Positions 7,425-16,420 of a stretch of DNA of 64,000 nt are shown one piece after another (the stretch's first letter is position 1; every line of letters starts with the position of its first letter). The notes beneath the pieces were generated by a model that saw only the letters and a list, made by a program, of their open reading frames with translations, was not told where the DNA came from and did not search any database. Origin of the DNA: Candidatus Nanoarchaeia archaeon (GTDB taxonomy: Archaea > Nanobdellota > Nanobdellia > Woesearchaeales > JANQNE01); contig JANQNE010000001.1 of assembly GCA_028279725.1 (NCBI GenBank), positions 92,726 through 156,725 on the forward strand, given 5' to 3'. Position numbers and translations under genes: made by a program.

Positions 7425-10312
7425 ACGAACGTTTGGAAATTGCATGCTGAATTTCTCGCCGAAGCTTGAAACTTACACACCAATCCCATCAAACGAGTCT
7501 TTTTCTCGAGTTCTAAATGTCTCTTTTCTAGGTATGTTTCGTGCTTAGATGCTTTCAGCACTTATCACTTAACGCGTAGCTGCTCTGCGTGCCCTGTCGG
7601 ACAACAGATAGACCAGTGGCGTCGAGACTCAGTTCCTCTCGTACTATGAGTTCCTTCCTATCAGACATTAAAACATTTCCAGTAGATATCAAACAAACTG
7701 CCTCACAGCGTTCTGAACCCAGCTCACGATCCCTTTTAATGGGTGAACACCCCCACCCTTGCACGCTTCTGCACGCGCAGGATAGGAAGAGCCGACATCG
7801 ATGTAGCAAGCCCCGCCGTCGATATGAGCTCTCGGGCGGGACAACTCTGTTATCCCCGGAGTAACTTTTCGGTCATCTCTAGCCCCCATCAATGAGGACT
7901 TAGAGGTTCGCTAGGCCACAATTTCTTGTTTGGATCCGATCGTATTACGAACCCAATCAGGCTGACTTTTGCCCTTGCACTCTACTGCCGATTTCTGACC
8001 GGCGTGAGTCAACCATTGGGCCCTATTGATACATTTTCAACAGGGTGCCACCCCAACCAAACTGTCCACATGCTGATGTCCTTACAAGAAGTAAGTAAGC
8101 GACGTAAGTTTTGGAGGGTAGTGTTTCATTTTCGTCTAAACTTAATCCGGAAATCAAGCATCAAACAACTACTACCTACACTAAGCACCAAGGCTCACAT
8201 CGCAACAACAAGCTACAGTAAAGTTTCACGGGGTCTTCGCTTCCCACTGGAAATCTCTGGCTTTTGCACCAGAAAAGAGTGTTCGGTGGATTCCGTCTAG
8301 GGACAGTGATGATCTCGTTGCGACATTCATGCAGGCCGTCAATCAAACGGCAAGGCATTTCGTTACCTTAAGAGAGTTATAGTTACCCCCGCCGTTTACC
8401 AGCTCTTAGCTCAGTTGAAACCGAGTTTCAAGTACTGGCACTGGGCAGACGTCACCTCCTATACACACCTTTGCAGGCTCGCAGGAAGTTACGTTTTTGT
8501 TAAACAGTCGGACCATCTTTGTCACTGCGTCCTGAAATCGCACCCATACGGATACAATTCCAGGAACCCCTTATACCGAAGATACGGGGCTAATTTGCCG
8601 AATTCCCTTAGTCGGATTATTCCATCACACCTTAGGCTTCTCACCTAGGGGCACCTGTGCCGGTTCTGGGTATAGATAAATGAGATTTTTCTTAATTCCC
8701 TTTTCACGGAATCCAGACATCAGCCAAACACTCCATAGGAATGCTCATCTCAAATTTAATCAAATTCTCGCCATTACAGCACTCCTTTGATTTATTTTGA
8801 TTGAATGAAATGACAGTTTCATTTGACCTAGTCCGAAATGTCAGAAATTAAGCTTGCGTCGCCGCACATACTCAAATAGTACAGGAATATTAACCTGTTT
8901 CCCTTTCCCATCATTCGATTTACGAAGTTGGTTAGGACTAACTTACCCTTGACTGATTTGCATTGTCAAGGAACCCTTGCCCTTTCGGTGGTAGAGATTC
9001 TCACTCTACTCAGTTCTTACTCTCACCAGGATTCTCTTCTCCGTAAGGTCCACATCTGTTCGCACAAATGCTTCTACCCTACCGGAGAGCCTACCTACCA
9101 CTCAGATTTTGTCTGGTCTATGGTATCGGTTACTGATTTAACCCCGTCCATTTTAGACACCTATAACCTTGACAAGTAAGCTGTTACGCACTTATTATAG
9201 GATGGCTGCTTCTGAGCCAACCTCCTCGCTGTCTTAGGCTATAGACAATCTTCACCCGTTAATACTTAATCAGTAATTTGGGACCTTAACCATAGTCTGG
9301 GTTGTTCCCCTATAGGATCCGTACCTTACGTACGAACCCCGTTTCCCGGAATCTAAGATGCTAAAACATTTAGAGTTGGACAGGAAACCGACCGGTTTCC
9401 CAGCCTAAATCCCCTATCCGTAGCTTTACCATTTTAGCAATCTCCTCCGAGACCTGACTGCGGCCAGTTTCGGTAGGAACCAGCTATCACCGCTCTCGAT
9501 TGGCTTTTCACCCCTAGCCCCAAGTTAGAAGAACACTTGCACGTAGCACCTCTTCAGGCCTCCACGAGATCTTACTCCCGCTTCACCTTACTCAGGGTTA
9601 GATCGAGCGGCTTCGGGTCGTGCCCAAGTGACTTTAAGGCGCTTTCACACCTCGTCCCTCGTAAACTGCGGACTTTTGGTTTCCCTTCGAGTACTCCGTT
9701 AAAGATTACTCTTGCCACTTAAGCACACTCCCTGGCACGTTATTCAAAACGAACGACACAACCCCTAAGGGCCGTGTCAATCTATCACTATTAGGTTTCA
9801 GGCTCTTTTAGTTCCCTGTTAAGGGTTCTTTTCAGCTTTCCATCACTGTACTTGTACGCTATCGGACTCAAAACATATTTAGGGTTGGAAGTTGATGCCT
9901 TCCATTCTCACTTAATATCCGATAAGTGATACTCTAGATACTCACAAACCTTTCAGATTTAATTTACGGGACTATAACCCTCTATGGTATATCATTCCAG
10001 ATAACTTCAAATCATCTGATTAAGGTGAAAAGTGAGTCTGCAACACCACATCTCTAAACAACTTTCATTGCCAGATTCAGTTTGCCCTTTGCTGTTTTCG
10101 ATCGCCTTTACTCACAGCATCTCAATTGATTTCTTTTCCTGCGGTTACTAAGACGTTTCAATTCACCGCGTTCCCCATCCTTTCGGATTTATAGAGAAGT
10201 CTCATTCGGAAATCTCCGGTTCAATGCATACATGCTGCTCGCCGGAGCATATCGTAGCTTGTCACGTCCTTCATCAGATTTTGAGCCAAGCCATTCACCT
10301 AATAGTACACTC
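7425..10312 (-). rRNA. 23S ribosomal RNA
   Basis: Read on the minus strand, about 2.9 kb. The sarcin-ricin loop AGTACGAGAGGAAC is seen near 7633-7646. The 5' domain begins near 10312 with TGATGAAGGACGTGAC soon after. Both ends are bracketed by the processing stem (7399-7412 with 10327-10340). Exact mature ends are estimated to within about 10 nt. I saw no large insertion or intron. All short frames inside this interval are treated as non-coding. Confidence 0.95.
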
Positions 10313-10326
10313 TTTCATTTCCAATT

Positions 10327-10340
10327 GTCTATGCATGGTT
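10327..10340 (-). other. 5' arm of the 23S rRNA processing stem
   Basis: GTCTATGCATGGTT on the plus strand, complementary to 7399-7412. It marks the boundary between the 16S-23S spacer and the 23S 5' end. Confidence 0.8.
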
Positions 10341-10509
10341 TCATCAACATGAGATATGTCAGAGAAAAACTTTGAAAGTTTTTCTTGAAAATCTTCAAAA
10401 ACTTCTCCACATCGAAAGAAACTTAGTGGATTATTTTTGAAATGTCTTACACCCTTCATTCACAAATTTTAACTTGTGAATTGCAATTAATGATTAGTTA
10501 ATTATGAAA

Positions 10510-10665
10510 TGGACCCGTCGGGACTTTCATGTCCAAATAGGAATCCATTTGGAATTTTGAACCCGAAATCTCCGCCTCTCATGATGCAAAAATCATGAGC
10601 TCAAAAAAAGCTCGCTTTTTTTACATGTGCAAGGGCGGCGCAATACCAGATTATGCAACAGGCCC
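10510..10665 (-). tRNA. tRNA-Ala(UGC) with two introns, in the 16S-23S spacer
   Basis: The acceptor GGGCCTG (10659-10665) pairs with CGGGTCC (10511-10517). The anticodon stem is CCGCC/GGCGG with loop CTTGCA. Intron 1 (about 10578-10627, 50 nt) is at the canonical 37/38 site. Intron 2 (about 10524-10555, 32 nt) lies in the T loop near 59/60, between TTCAAA and the closing T. Removing both gives a 74-nt cloverleaf with T stem TCGGG/CCCGA. Intron 2 is bounded by a relaxed bulge-helix-bulge (3-bp TTC/GAA helix, 3-nt bulges). Splice sites are uncertain by 1 nt. CCA is not encoded. Confidence 0.85.
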
Positions 10666-10680
10666 ATTATGAAAATAAAA

Positions 10681-10695
10681 GGTTGTAAGTTTGGT
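10681..10695 (-). other. 3' arm of the 16S rRNA processing stem
   Basis: GGTTGTAAGTTTGGT (plus strand) is a perfect 15-nt complement of ACCAAACTTACAACC at 12306-12320. The pair encloses the 16S gene and forms the archaeal pre-16S processing helix. Confidence 0.8.
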
Positions 10696-10751
10696 AAACA
10701 CACATGAAAATTAAGGTTAATTTTCGAATTATTCCATTTAATTAAAAATGA

Positions 10752-12225
<1,474 letters not shown>

Positions 12226-12305
12226 TGTCTAAAAGAAATCCTATGATTATTAAAGCATGTTTGCGCTGTTTGAAACTTAAAAAAATTTGGGTTAAAAATT
12301 TTACT

Positions 12306-12320
12306 ACCAAACTTACAACC
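12306..12320 (-). other. 5' arm of the 16S rRNA processing stem
   Basis: ACCAAACTTACAACC, complementary to 10681-10695. It lies about 80 nt upstream of the 16S 5' end in the operon leader. The rRNA promoter is probably further upstream (12330-12410), but I cannot single out one TATA element there. Confidence 0.75.
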
Positions 12321-12495
12321 ATACTTGACTGTTAAATCAAGTACAAATGAAAAATATGATAACACATTTTTTCTGTGCACTTAGCACATTTAGCCTATAT
12401 GTGTTTTAGAACTCTTTGTTTCTAATATATAGCACTTTGGTGGCGATAAGGAATTTTAGGAATTTGAGGTTATTTATAAAGCTTTTGTTTAGCTC

Positions 12496-12570
12496 TTACT
12501 TCTCTTTCTCTTTTCTTTCTTCATTCTTTTTCTTTGCCATTTCCATCTCATCTGGCCTTTTTTCTTCCAT
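12496..12570 (-). CDS. Possible short charged peptide or gene remnant
   Basis: On the minus strand a frame ending at 12496 reads through a protein-like, highly charged Glu/Lys helix. ATG 12570 would give only 24 aa; the open frame continues upstream to about 12618 (starting GRINPEEFDEKK) without an ATG, GTG or TTG. A TATA-like element lies near 12663-12672. It may be a decayed gene, a gene with an odd start, or chance. It is listed because the codon pattern looks coding. Confidence 0.25.
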   Translation of the reverse strand: MEEKRPDEMEMAKKKNEERKEKEK

Positions 12571-12693
12571 CGTCTTGAACTTCTTTTCATCAAATTCTTC
12601 GGGATTGATTCTCCCTACTTAACCTCGGTTTTATTGTTTTTTTATTGGTATTTTGTGTTTCTTTTTAAATTTATGTGTGTTAAAATAAAGTAT

Positions 12694-12767
12694 GCCCCGT
12701 CCGGGATTCGAACCCGAGTCCTCGGATCGAAAATCCGAGATGATTGGCCGGACTACACCAACGGGGC
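12694..12767 (-). tRNA. tRNA-Glu(UUC)
   Basis: Acceptor GCCCCGT/ACGGGGC, anticodon stem TCGGA/TCCGA, loop TTTTCGA with anticodon TTC, and T arm with TTCGAAT. It is 74 nt with no intron and no encoded CCA. An ACTTTTAAAAATAAG element lies about 30 nt upstream. Confidence 0.93.
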
Positions 12768-12818
12768 GTATTAATATTCAAAGTTATTGTCTTATTTTTA
12801 AAAGTTTTGAAAAATGAT

Positions 12819-12920
12819 GGGCCTGAGGGGATTTGAACCCCCGACCACTGCTTGACTTAAAGCATGTATGAAACGTACCCATATAAGAGCAGCGCTCCAA
12901 CCAGACTAAGCAACAGGCCC
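12819..12920 (-). tRNA. tRNA-Ile(UAU) with one 28-nt intron
   Basis: Acceptor GGGCCTG/CAGGCCC, D arm GCTT-GAGC, anticodon stem CTGCT/AGCAG. The loop before the intron is CTTATA and the exon after it begins with A, giving loop CTTATAA and anticodon TAT. The bulge-helix-bulge is canonical: central helix CTTA/TAAG, 3-nt bulges TAT and TCA, cut at 37/38. The intron starts TGGG and ends AAGTC. A GCTTTAAATAAAG promoter element lies about 30 nt upstream. A UAU anticodon is unusual for archaeal AUA decoding. Confidence 0.85.
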
Positions 12921-13010
12921 ATGCCTGTGAGAGGATTAAAATCTTTATTTAAAGCTTTCTAAAAAACACTGACCATAAATTTTATATAAATGACTGAATC
13001 TTGCTTATCC

Positions 13011-13424
13011 ATGGAAAATAAAGACCATCCCTGGATCGGCATCGATGCTATTATTCTGAGTGAAGATAATAAGAAAATCCTCCTCATCAAGAGAGGATCT
13101 AAGGCGTTTCATGGGATGTGGGGACTTATATCCGGCAAAGTAGATTGGGGAGAAGAAATCAAGGAAACAGTAATTCGTGAAGCTAAAGAAGAATTAAATT
13201 TAGATATAGAAATTATAAGGTTTGTCGGAAGATATTATGATAAAAAAGGAAGACATCCGACAAAAACAATGATCTGCCTGCCTCATATCTGTAGGGTAAT
13301 TGGAGGACAGCTAAAAGCTAGTTCTGATGCTTTGGACGCAAAGTGGGTTCCTCTGGAAGAGGTCAAAGATATGGATCTTGCTTTTGACCATAAACAGATG
13401 CTTATTGACGAAGGATTGATATGA
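13011..13424 (+). CDS. NUDIX hydrolase
   Basis: 137 aa. The Nudix box is clear: Gly, five residues, Glu, seven residues, then REAKEEL (GKVDWGE ... REAKEEL), with Asn where the usual Gly follows. Such enzymes cleave nucleoside diphosphates linked to another group; the substrate cannot be read from the sequence. ATG 13011 is chosen because TTTTATATAAA is centred 27 nt upstream. The ATG at 12990 overlaps that TATA element and is unlikely. Confidence 0.88.
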   Translation: MENKDHPWIGIDAIILSEDNKKILLIKRGSKAFHGMWGLISGKVDWGEEIKETVIREAKEELNLDIEIIRFVGRYYDKKGRHPTKTMICLPHICRVIGGQLKASSDALDAKWVPLEEVKDMDLAFDHKQMLIDEGLI

Positions 13425-13471
13425 TAAAACAATAAGCTTTTTATATCAAATAAAAATTCTATAGGTTCAAT

Positions 13472-13628
13472 GGGCTCATGGTCTAGTGGCTATGACAGTG
13501 CCCTTACAAGGTGGCGAGGAACGAGTTCCTGAACCTTTCTTCGTCATACTCAGAAAGGCATTGATCCCCGGTTCGAGTCGCGTTAAATCCTGAAAAGGAT
13601 TTTTGGCGGGAAAATCCGGGTGGGCCCA
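13472..13628 (+). tRNA. tRNA-Val(UAC) with two introns
   Basis: Exon 1 (13472-13508): acceptor GGGCTCA, anticodon stem GTGCC, loop CTTACA. Intron 1 (about 13509-13555, 47 nt) is at 37/38. Exon 2 (13556-13577): A, GGCAT, variable TGATC, T stem CCCGG, TTCGAG. Intron 2 (about 13578-13614, 37 nt) is in the T loop. Exon 3: T, CCGGG, TGGGCCC, A. The spliced product is a normal 73-nt tRNA. Intron 2 has a TTC/GAA 3-bp helix flanked by 3-nt bulges, like the tRNA-Ala one. The CCA at 13629-13631 may be chance. GCTTTTTATATC lies 30 nt upstream. Confidence 0.85.
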
Positions 13629-13645
13629 CCATTTTTATTTATTCT

Positions 13646-13716
13646 GCGCCGGTGGTTGAGTGGTACAATACGACGTTGCCAACGTTGTGGCCGGGGTTCA
13701 ATTCCCCGTCGGCGCA
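13646..13716 (+). tRNA. tRNA-Gly(GCC)
   Basis: Acceptor GCGCCGG/TCGGCGC, anticodon stem CGACG/CGTTG, loop TTGCCAA, T arm GGGG-TTCAATT-CCCC. It is 71 nt with no intron. It starts 17 nt after tRNA-Val and has no separate TATA element, so the two are probably one transcript. Confidence 0.93.
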
Positions 13717-13721
13717 TTCTT

Positions 13722-13796
13722 ATTCTGAGCGTAGCGAAGACTGTTTTGATCAAACTTTTTAGAAAAGTTTGGTGGTATTCTACGTCAGCAGCATTC
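13722..13796 (+). repeat. Hairpin repeat family 2, copy F
   Basis: Follows the tRNA-Gly. It has an AGCGTAGCGAAGAC box, then a hairpin (13750-13772) of TCAAACTTTT against AAAAGTTTGG, then GGTGGTA and CTACG that can pair with CGTAG of the first box. Similar patterns occur at 30871-30935 and 45609-45672. It could end the tRNA transcript; its role is unknown. Confidence 0.5.
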
Positions 13797-13842
13797 TAAT
13801 CTCAACACAACAGATATAAAACACCTGTAATTTCCACCTTCC

Positions 13843-14151
13843 ATGAACCAGCAAGAATTATATTCAGAGATGGCAAAATATGAAATTGGATGGTGGAAAG
13901 CCCACCACAGGAAAGACAAAGAAGGGATGATACATAACATGGCAGAACTTCAAGCACTACAGTCTTCTTCAAATATGAGATATATCTCATACGAAGAGGC
14001 AAGGAAAGCTGTCGTGAAGAAGATGGAAGCTACAAAAGAACATGACTTAGCAGAATTACTAGAAGATAAAGGCAAGCAGAAAGAAGCAGATAAGCACTGG
14101 AAAAAAGCAGAAAGACTGCTTGCAAAACACTTCTCCCTTCTATATATTTAG
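13843..14151 (+). CDS. Hypothetical helical protein (102 aa)
   Basis: Predominantly helical with many Glu, Lys, Ala and His residues and a WWKAHHRKDK motif near residue 18. No signal peptide or membrane segment. A GATATAAAAC element lies about 27 nt before the ATG, supporting a leaderless gene. I do not recognise the family. It is 36 nt upstream of scpA, which has its own TATA element. Confidence 0.65.
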   Translation: MNQQELYSEMAKYEIGWWKAHHRKDKEGMIHNMAELQALQSSSNMRYISYEEARKAVVKKMEATKEHDLAELLEDKGKQKEADKHWKKAERLLAKHFSLLYI

Positions 14152-14187
14152 GCAAACTTTTTATACTCTTATACTATAATTACTCTC

Positions 14188-14964
14188 ATGGAAGAGAAAA
14201 TATACAGCCTTCTTACAGGAAAAGACGAAGTCAGCTGGCAGTCCACTTTGATGGACTTAGTAAAATCAGAAGGTATGGACCCATGGGACATCGATATTTC
14301 TCAGTTAGCTCAGAAATTTGTAGATAGGGTCAGAGAGATGAAACAGATGGACCTAAGAGTTTCTGGAAAGATGGTTCTAGCAACAGCCATATTATTGAAG
14401 ATAAAATCCAAAAGATTAGTGGGAGCAGACCTTGACGCATTAGACAAATTATTCGCACAGTCAGAAGAACAGGAGGATGAAGATCTATTATTCGAAGAGG
14501 AAGGAACATTCATCCCAGGAATAACAGACTATGATCCTAAAAAACTTATTCCAAGAACACCGCAGCCAAGAAAAAGAAAGATCTCTATCTATGATCTAGT
14601 CGGTGCATTGCAGAAAGCAATGGACGTCAAGAAAAGAAAAGTTATGAGAGAGATCCCCCATATGGCATTTACAGTTCCGGAGAAAAAAAGAGACATCGGC
14701 CAGGTCATCAAAGACATTTACGGAAGGATAAAATTATTCTTCACAAGCTACAGCGGAGCAAAACTAACTTTCAAAAAACTTGTCCCAGAAAACCCATCAA
14801 AAGAAGACAAAGTATTCACTTTCATCCCACTTCTACACTTAACAAATCACAGGAAGATTGATCTCCACCAGGAGCAGCACTTCGGAGACATTGAAGTAAG
14901 GATGCTCCAAAAGCAGGCAGAACAGGAGATCGCAAAAGAACTTGAAGAACAGGCAGCTTCTTAG
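14188..14964 (+). CDS. scpA: Segregation and condensation protein A (ScpA)
   Basis: Kleisin of the SMC complex that helps organise and segregate the chromosome. The N-terminus carries the family signature LMDLVKSEGMDPWDIDIS, then a helical block with MVLATAILLKIKSKRL. An acidic linker (about residues 95-115) follows, and a C-terminal winged-helix-like part ends in an alpha-helical tail. 258 aa is typical. A CTTTTTATAC element centred 27 nt before the ATG indicates a leaderless transcript. Confidence 0.92.
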   Translation: MEEKIYSLLTGKDEVSWQSTLMDLVKSEGMDPWDIDISQLAQKFVDRVREMKQMDLRVSGKMVLATAILLKIKSKRLVGADLDALDKLFAQSEEQEDEDLLFEEEGTFIPGITDYDPKKLIPRTPQPRKRKISIYDLVGALQKAMDVKKRKVMREIPHMAFTVPEKKRDIGQVIKDIYGRIKLFFTSYSGAKLTFKKLVPENPSKEDKVFTFIPLLHLTNHRKIDLHQEQHFGDIEVRMLQKQAEQEIAKELEEQAAS

Positions 14965-15000
14965 AAACTTATTTAAATCAACCACAACCAACTACATTCT

Positions 15001-15672
15001 ATGCACTTACTAAAAGCAAATTTTAACGGAAATCCGAATGTAGGATTATATGGCTTTGCAACAGATAGCTATTGCCTTCTAAGCAAAGAAGTAAACAAAA
15101 AACTTGTAAAACAGATAGAAGAAGTACTGAAAGTTCCAGTGCATCAGATAGATATCTGCGGAACTTCTTTGATAGGTGCATTTCTTGCAGGAAACTCAAA
15201 CTCATTGCTAGTTCCATCAATAGCTTTTGATTCTGAACTGGAACAGCTAAAAAAACTAAAGATTCCATTCACAGTTATAGACACAAAACACACTGCACTA
15301 GGAAATAACATACTTTGCAACGACAACGGCTGTCTATTAAGCACAGACTTCAAGAAAGAAGAAGTAGAAGCTATCCAAAAAGTATTAGTTGTTCCGACAG
15401 AGAGAGGAAACATAGCAGACCTAAGAATAGTAGGAGCATGTGGAACATCAAACACAAAAGGATGCGTATTGCACAGAGATGCATCTGATGAAGATGTAAA
15501 ACTTATTGAATCACTGTTAAAAGTTAGATGTGAGACTGGTACAGTTAATCTTGCAAACCCTTACATCAAATCAGCAATCATAGCAAACTCTAACGGATTT
15601 ATCATAGGCGACCTAAGCGGTGGTCCTGAGATAAACCATATTGACGAAGTTCTCGGCTTTTTGAAAGGATAA
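15001..15672 (+). CDS. eif6: Translation initiation factor aIF6
   Basis: Anti-association factor that binds the large ribosomal subunit and blocks early joining. 223 aa with the pentein-type fivefold repeat: recurring NPNVGLYG, TSLIGAFLAGNSN, HTALGNNILCND, TSNTKGCVLH and IKSAIIANSNGFIIGD units. ATTTAAATCA lies 27 nt before the ATG. In many archaea aIF6 starts a cluster with L31e or LX, prefoldin alpha and ftsY; here prefoldin and ftsY follow but no LX is seen. Confidence 0.95.
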   Translation: MHLLKANFNGNPNVGLYGFATDSYCLLSKEVNKKLVKQIEEVLKVPVHQIDICGTSLIGAFLAGNSNSLLVPSIAFDSELEQLKKLKIPFTVIDTKHTALGNNILCNDNGCLLSTDFKKEEVEAIQKVLVVPTERGNIADLRIVGACGTSNTKGCVLHRDASDEDVKLIESLLKVRCETGTVNLANPYIKSAIIANSNGFIIGDLSGGPEINHIDEVLGFLKG

Positions 15673-15769
15673 AACATAGTGCCAAGCGAAGTGATCTAAA
15701 TATCAAGCGAGAACAAATAAATCTGACGAAAGAATCAGTTAAAGAATATGACGAAGCGCACTATGTTTT
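15671..15769 (+). repeat. Intergenic palindrome-ended element, copy A
   Basis: A 12-bp perfect outer stem (AAAACATAGTGC with GCACTATGTTTT) includes the aIF6 stop codon. Inside are the boxes GCCAAGCGAAGTG at the left and GACGAAGCGC at the right, and an ACAAATAAATCTGACGAAAG core shared with copies C and E. No reading frame. It could act as a transcript 3' structure or be a small mobile element. Confidence 0.75.
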
Positions 15770-15822
15770 AAGGGATAACTTTAAAAAGGAATAGTTTTTA
15801 ACCGACTTCAGGAGTGATTATT

Positions 15823-15987
15823 ATGACATTCGACAAAAATGAGCTTTTATTGATCAAGACTCTTGTAAAAAAAGAGCTTGAAAACTTCGAAAAAGAGGAA
15901 GCAGAATTTGTCCCTTCAATTCAATTATTGGAACTAGAGACAAAATATGACCTTTTTTTGAAAGGACTGTTAAAAAAACTTGAGTGA
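15823..15987 (+). CDS. Small helical protein between aIF6 and prefoldin
   Basis: 54 aa from ATG 15823 with a GGAGTGA ribosome-binding site 7-8 nt upstream and a promoter-like CTTTAAAAAG at 15775-15785. It is mostly one or two amphipathic Lys/Glu/Leu helices. It occupies the place where many archaea carry ribosomal protein LX, but the sequence lacks LX features that I would expect. The next gene starts 4 nt after its stop. Confidence 0.65.
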   Translation: MTFDKNELLLIKTLVKKELENFEKEEAEFVPSIQLLELETKYDLFLKGLLKKLE

Positions 15988-15991
15988 TAAT

Positions 15992-16408
15992 ATGGACCAG
16001 GAAGCACAAAAAGAACTGCAGCAGAAATATTTTCAGCTTCAGATGATTGACGGTCAGATACAGCAGCTTCAGAAAAACCATAAGCTGCTTGACGACCAGA
16101 TTGCAGATCTGATAAGCACAAAAGAGAACTTAGAGAACATTTCAAAGACAAAGGCAGATTCAGAGATATTAACACCTGTAGCTCCGGGAATATTCGTAAA
16201 AGCATCATTAAAAGAAGCTTCAGAAGTTGTAGTCAATGCAGGATCAAATGTAGCTGTAAAGAAAAAGATCCCTGCTGCTAAAGAGATGTTAGATAAGCAG
16301 CTTAACGATATCAAAGAAGCTCAGACAAAGATACTGTTCGAGCTTACACAGATGAGTAATCAGGCAATGCAGCTTGAAAAAGAGATAAACAAAGTAGCTG
16401 TAGAATAA
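15992..16408 (+). CDS. pfdA: Prefoldin subunit alpha
   Basis: Chaperone subunit; two alpha and four beta subunits make the jellyfish-shaped hexamer that passes unfolded proteins to the thermosome. 138 aa with N- and C-terminal coiled coils and a central beta segment with ILTPVAPGIFVKASL, typical of alpha subunits. ATG 15992 is chosen 4 nt after the preceding stop; an in-frame TTG at 15980 overlaps the upstream gene. Confidence 0.92.
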   Translation: MDQEAQKELQQKYFQLQMIDGQIQQLQKNHKLLDDQIADLISTKENLENISKTKADSEILTPVAPGIFVKASLKEASEVVVNAGSNVAVKKKIPAAKEMLDKQLNDIKEAQTKILFELTQMSNQAMQLEKEINKVAVE

Positions 16409-16420
16409 GAGGTGTTTTTT

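Noticed and set aside
12333..12693. 5S rRNA or further tRNA in the gap after the 16S leader
   Set aside because: No 5S signature or cloverleaf found; the gap holds leader DNA and a possible short charged frame only.
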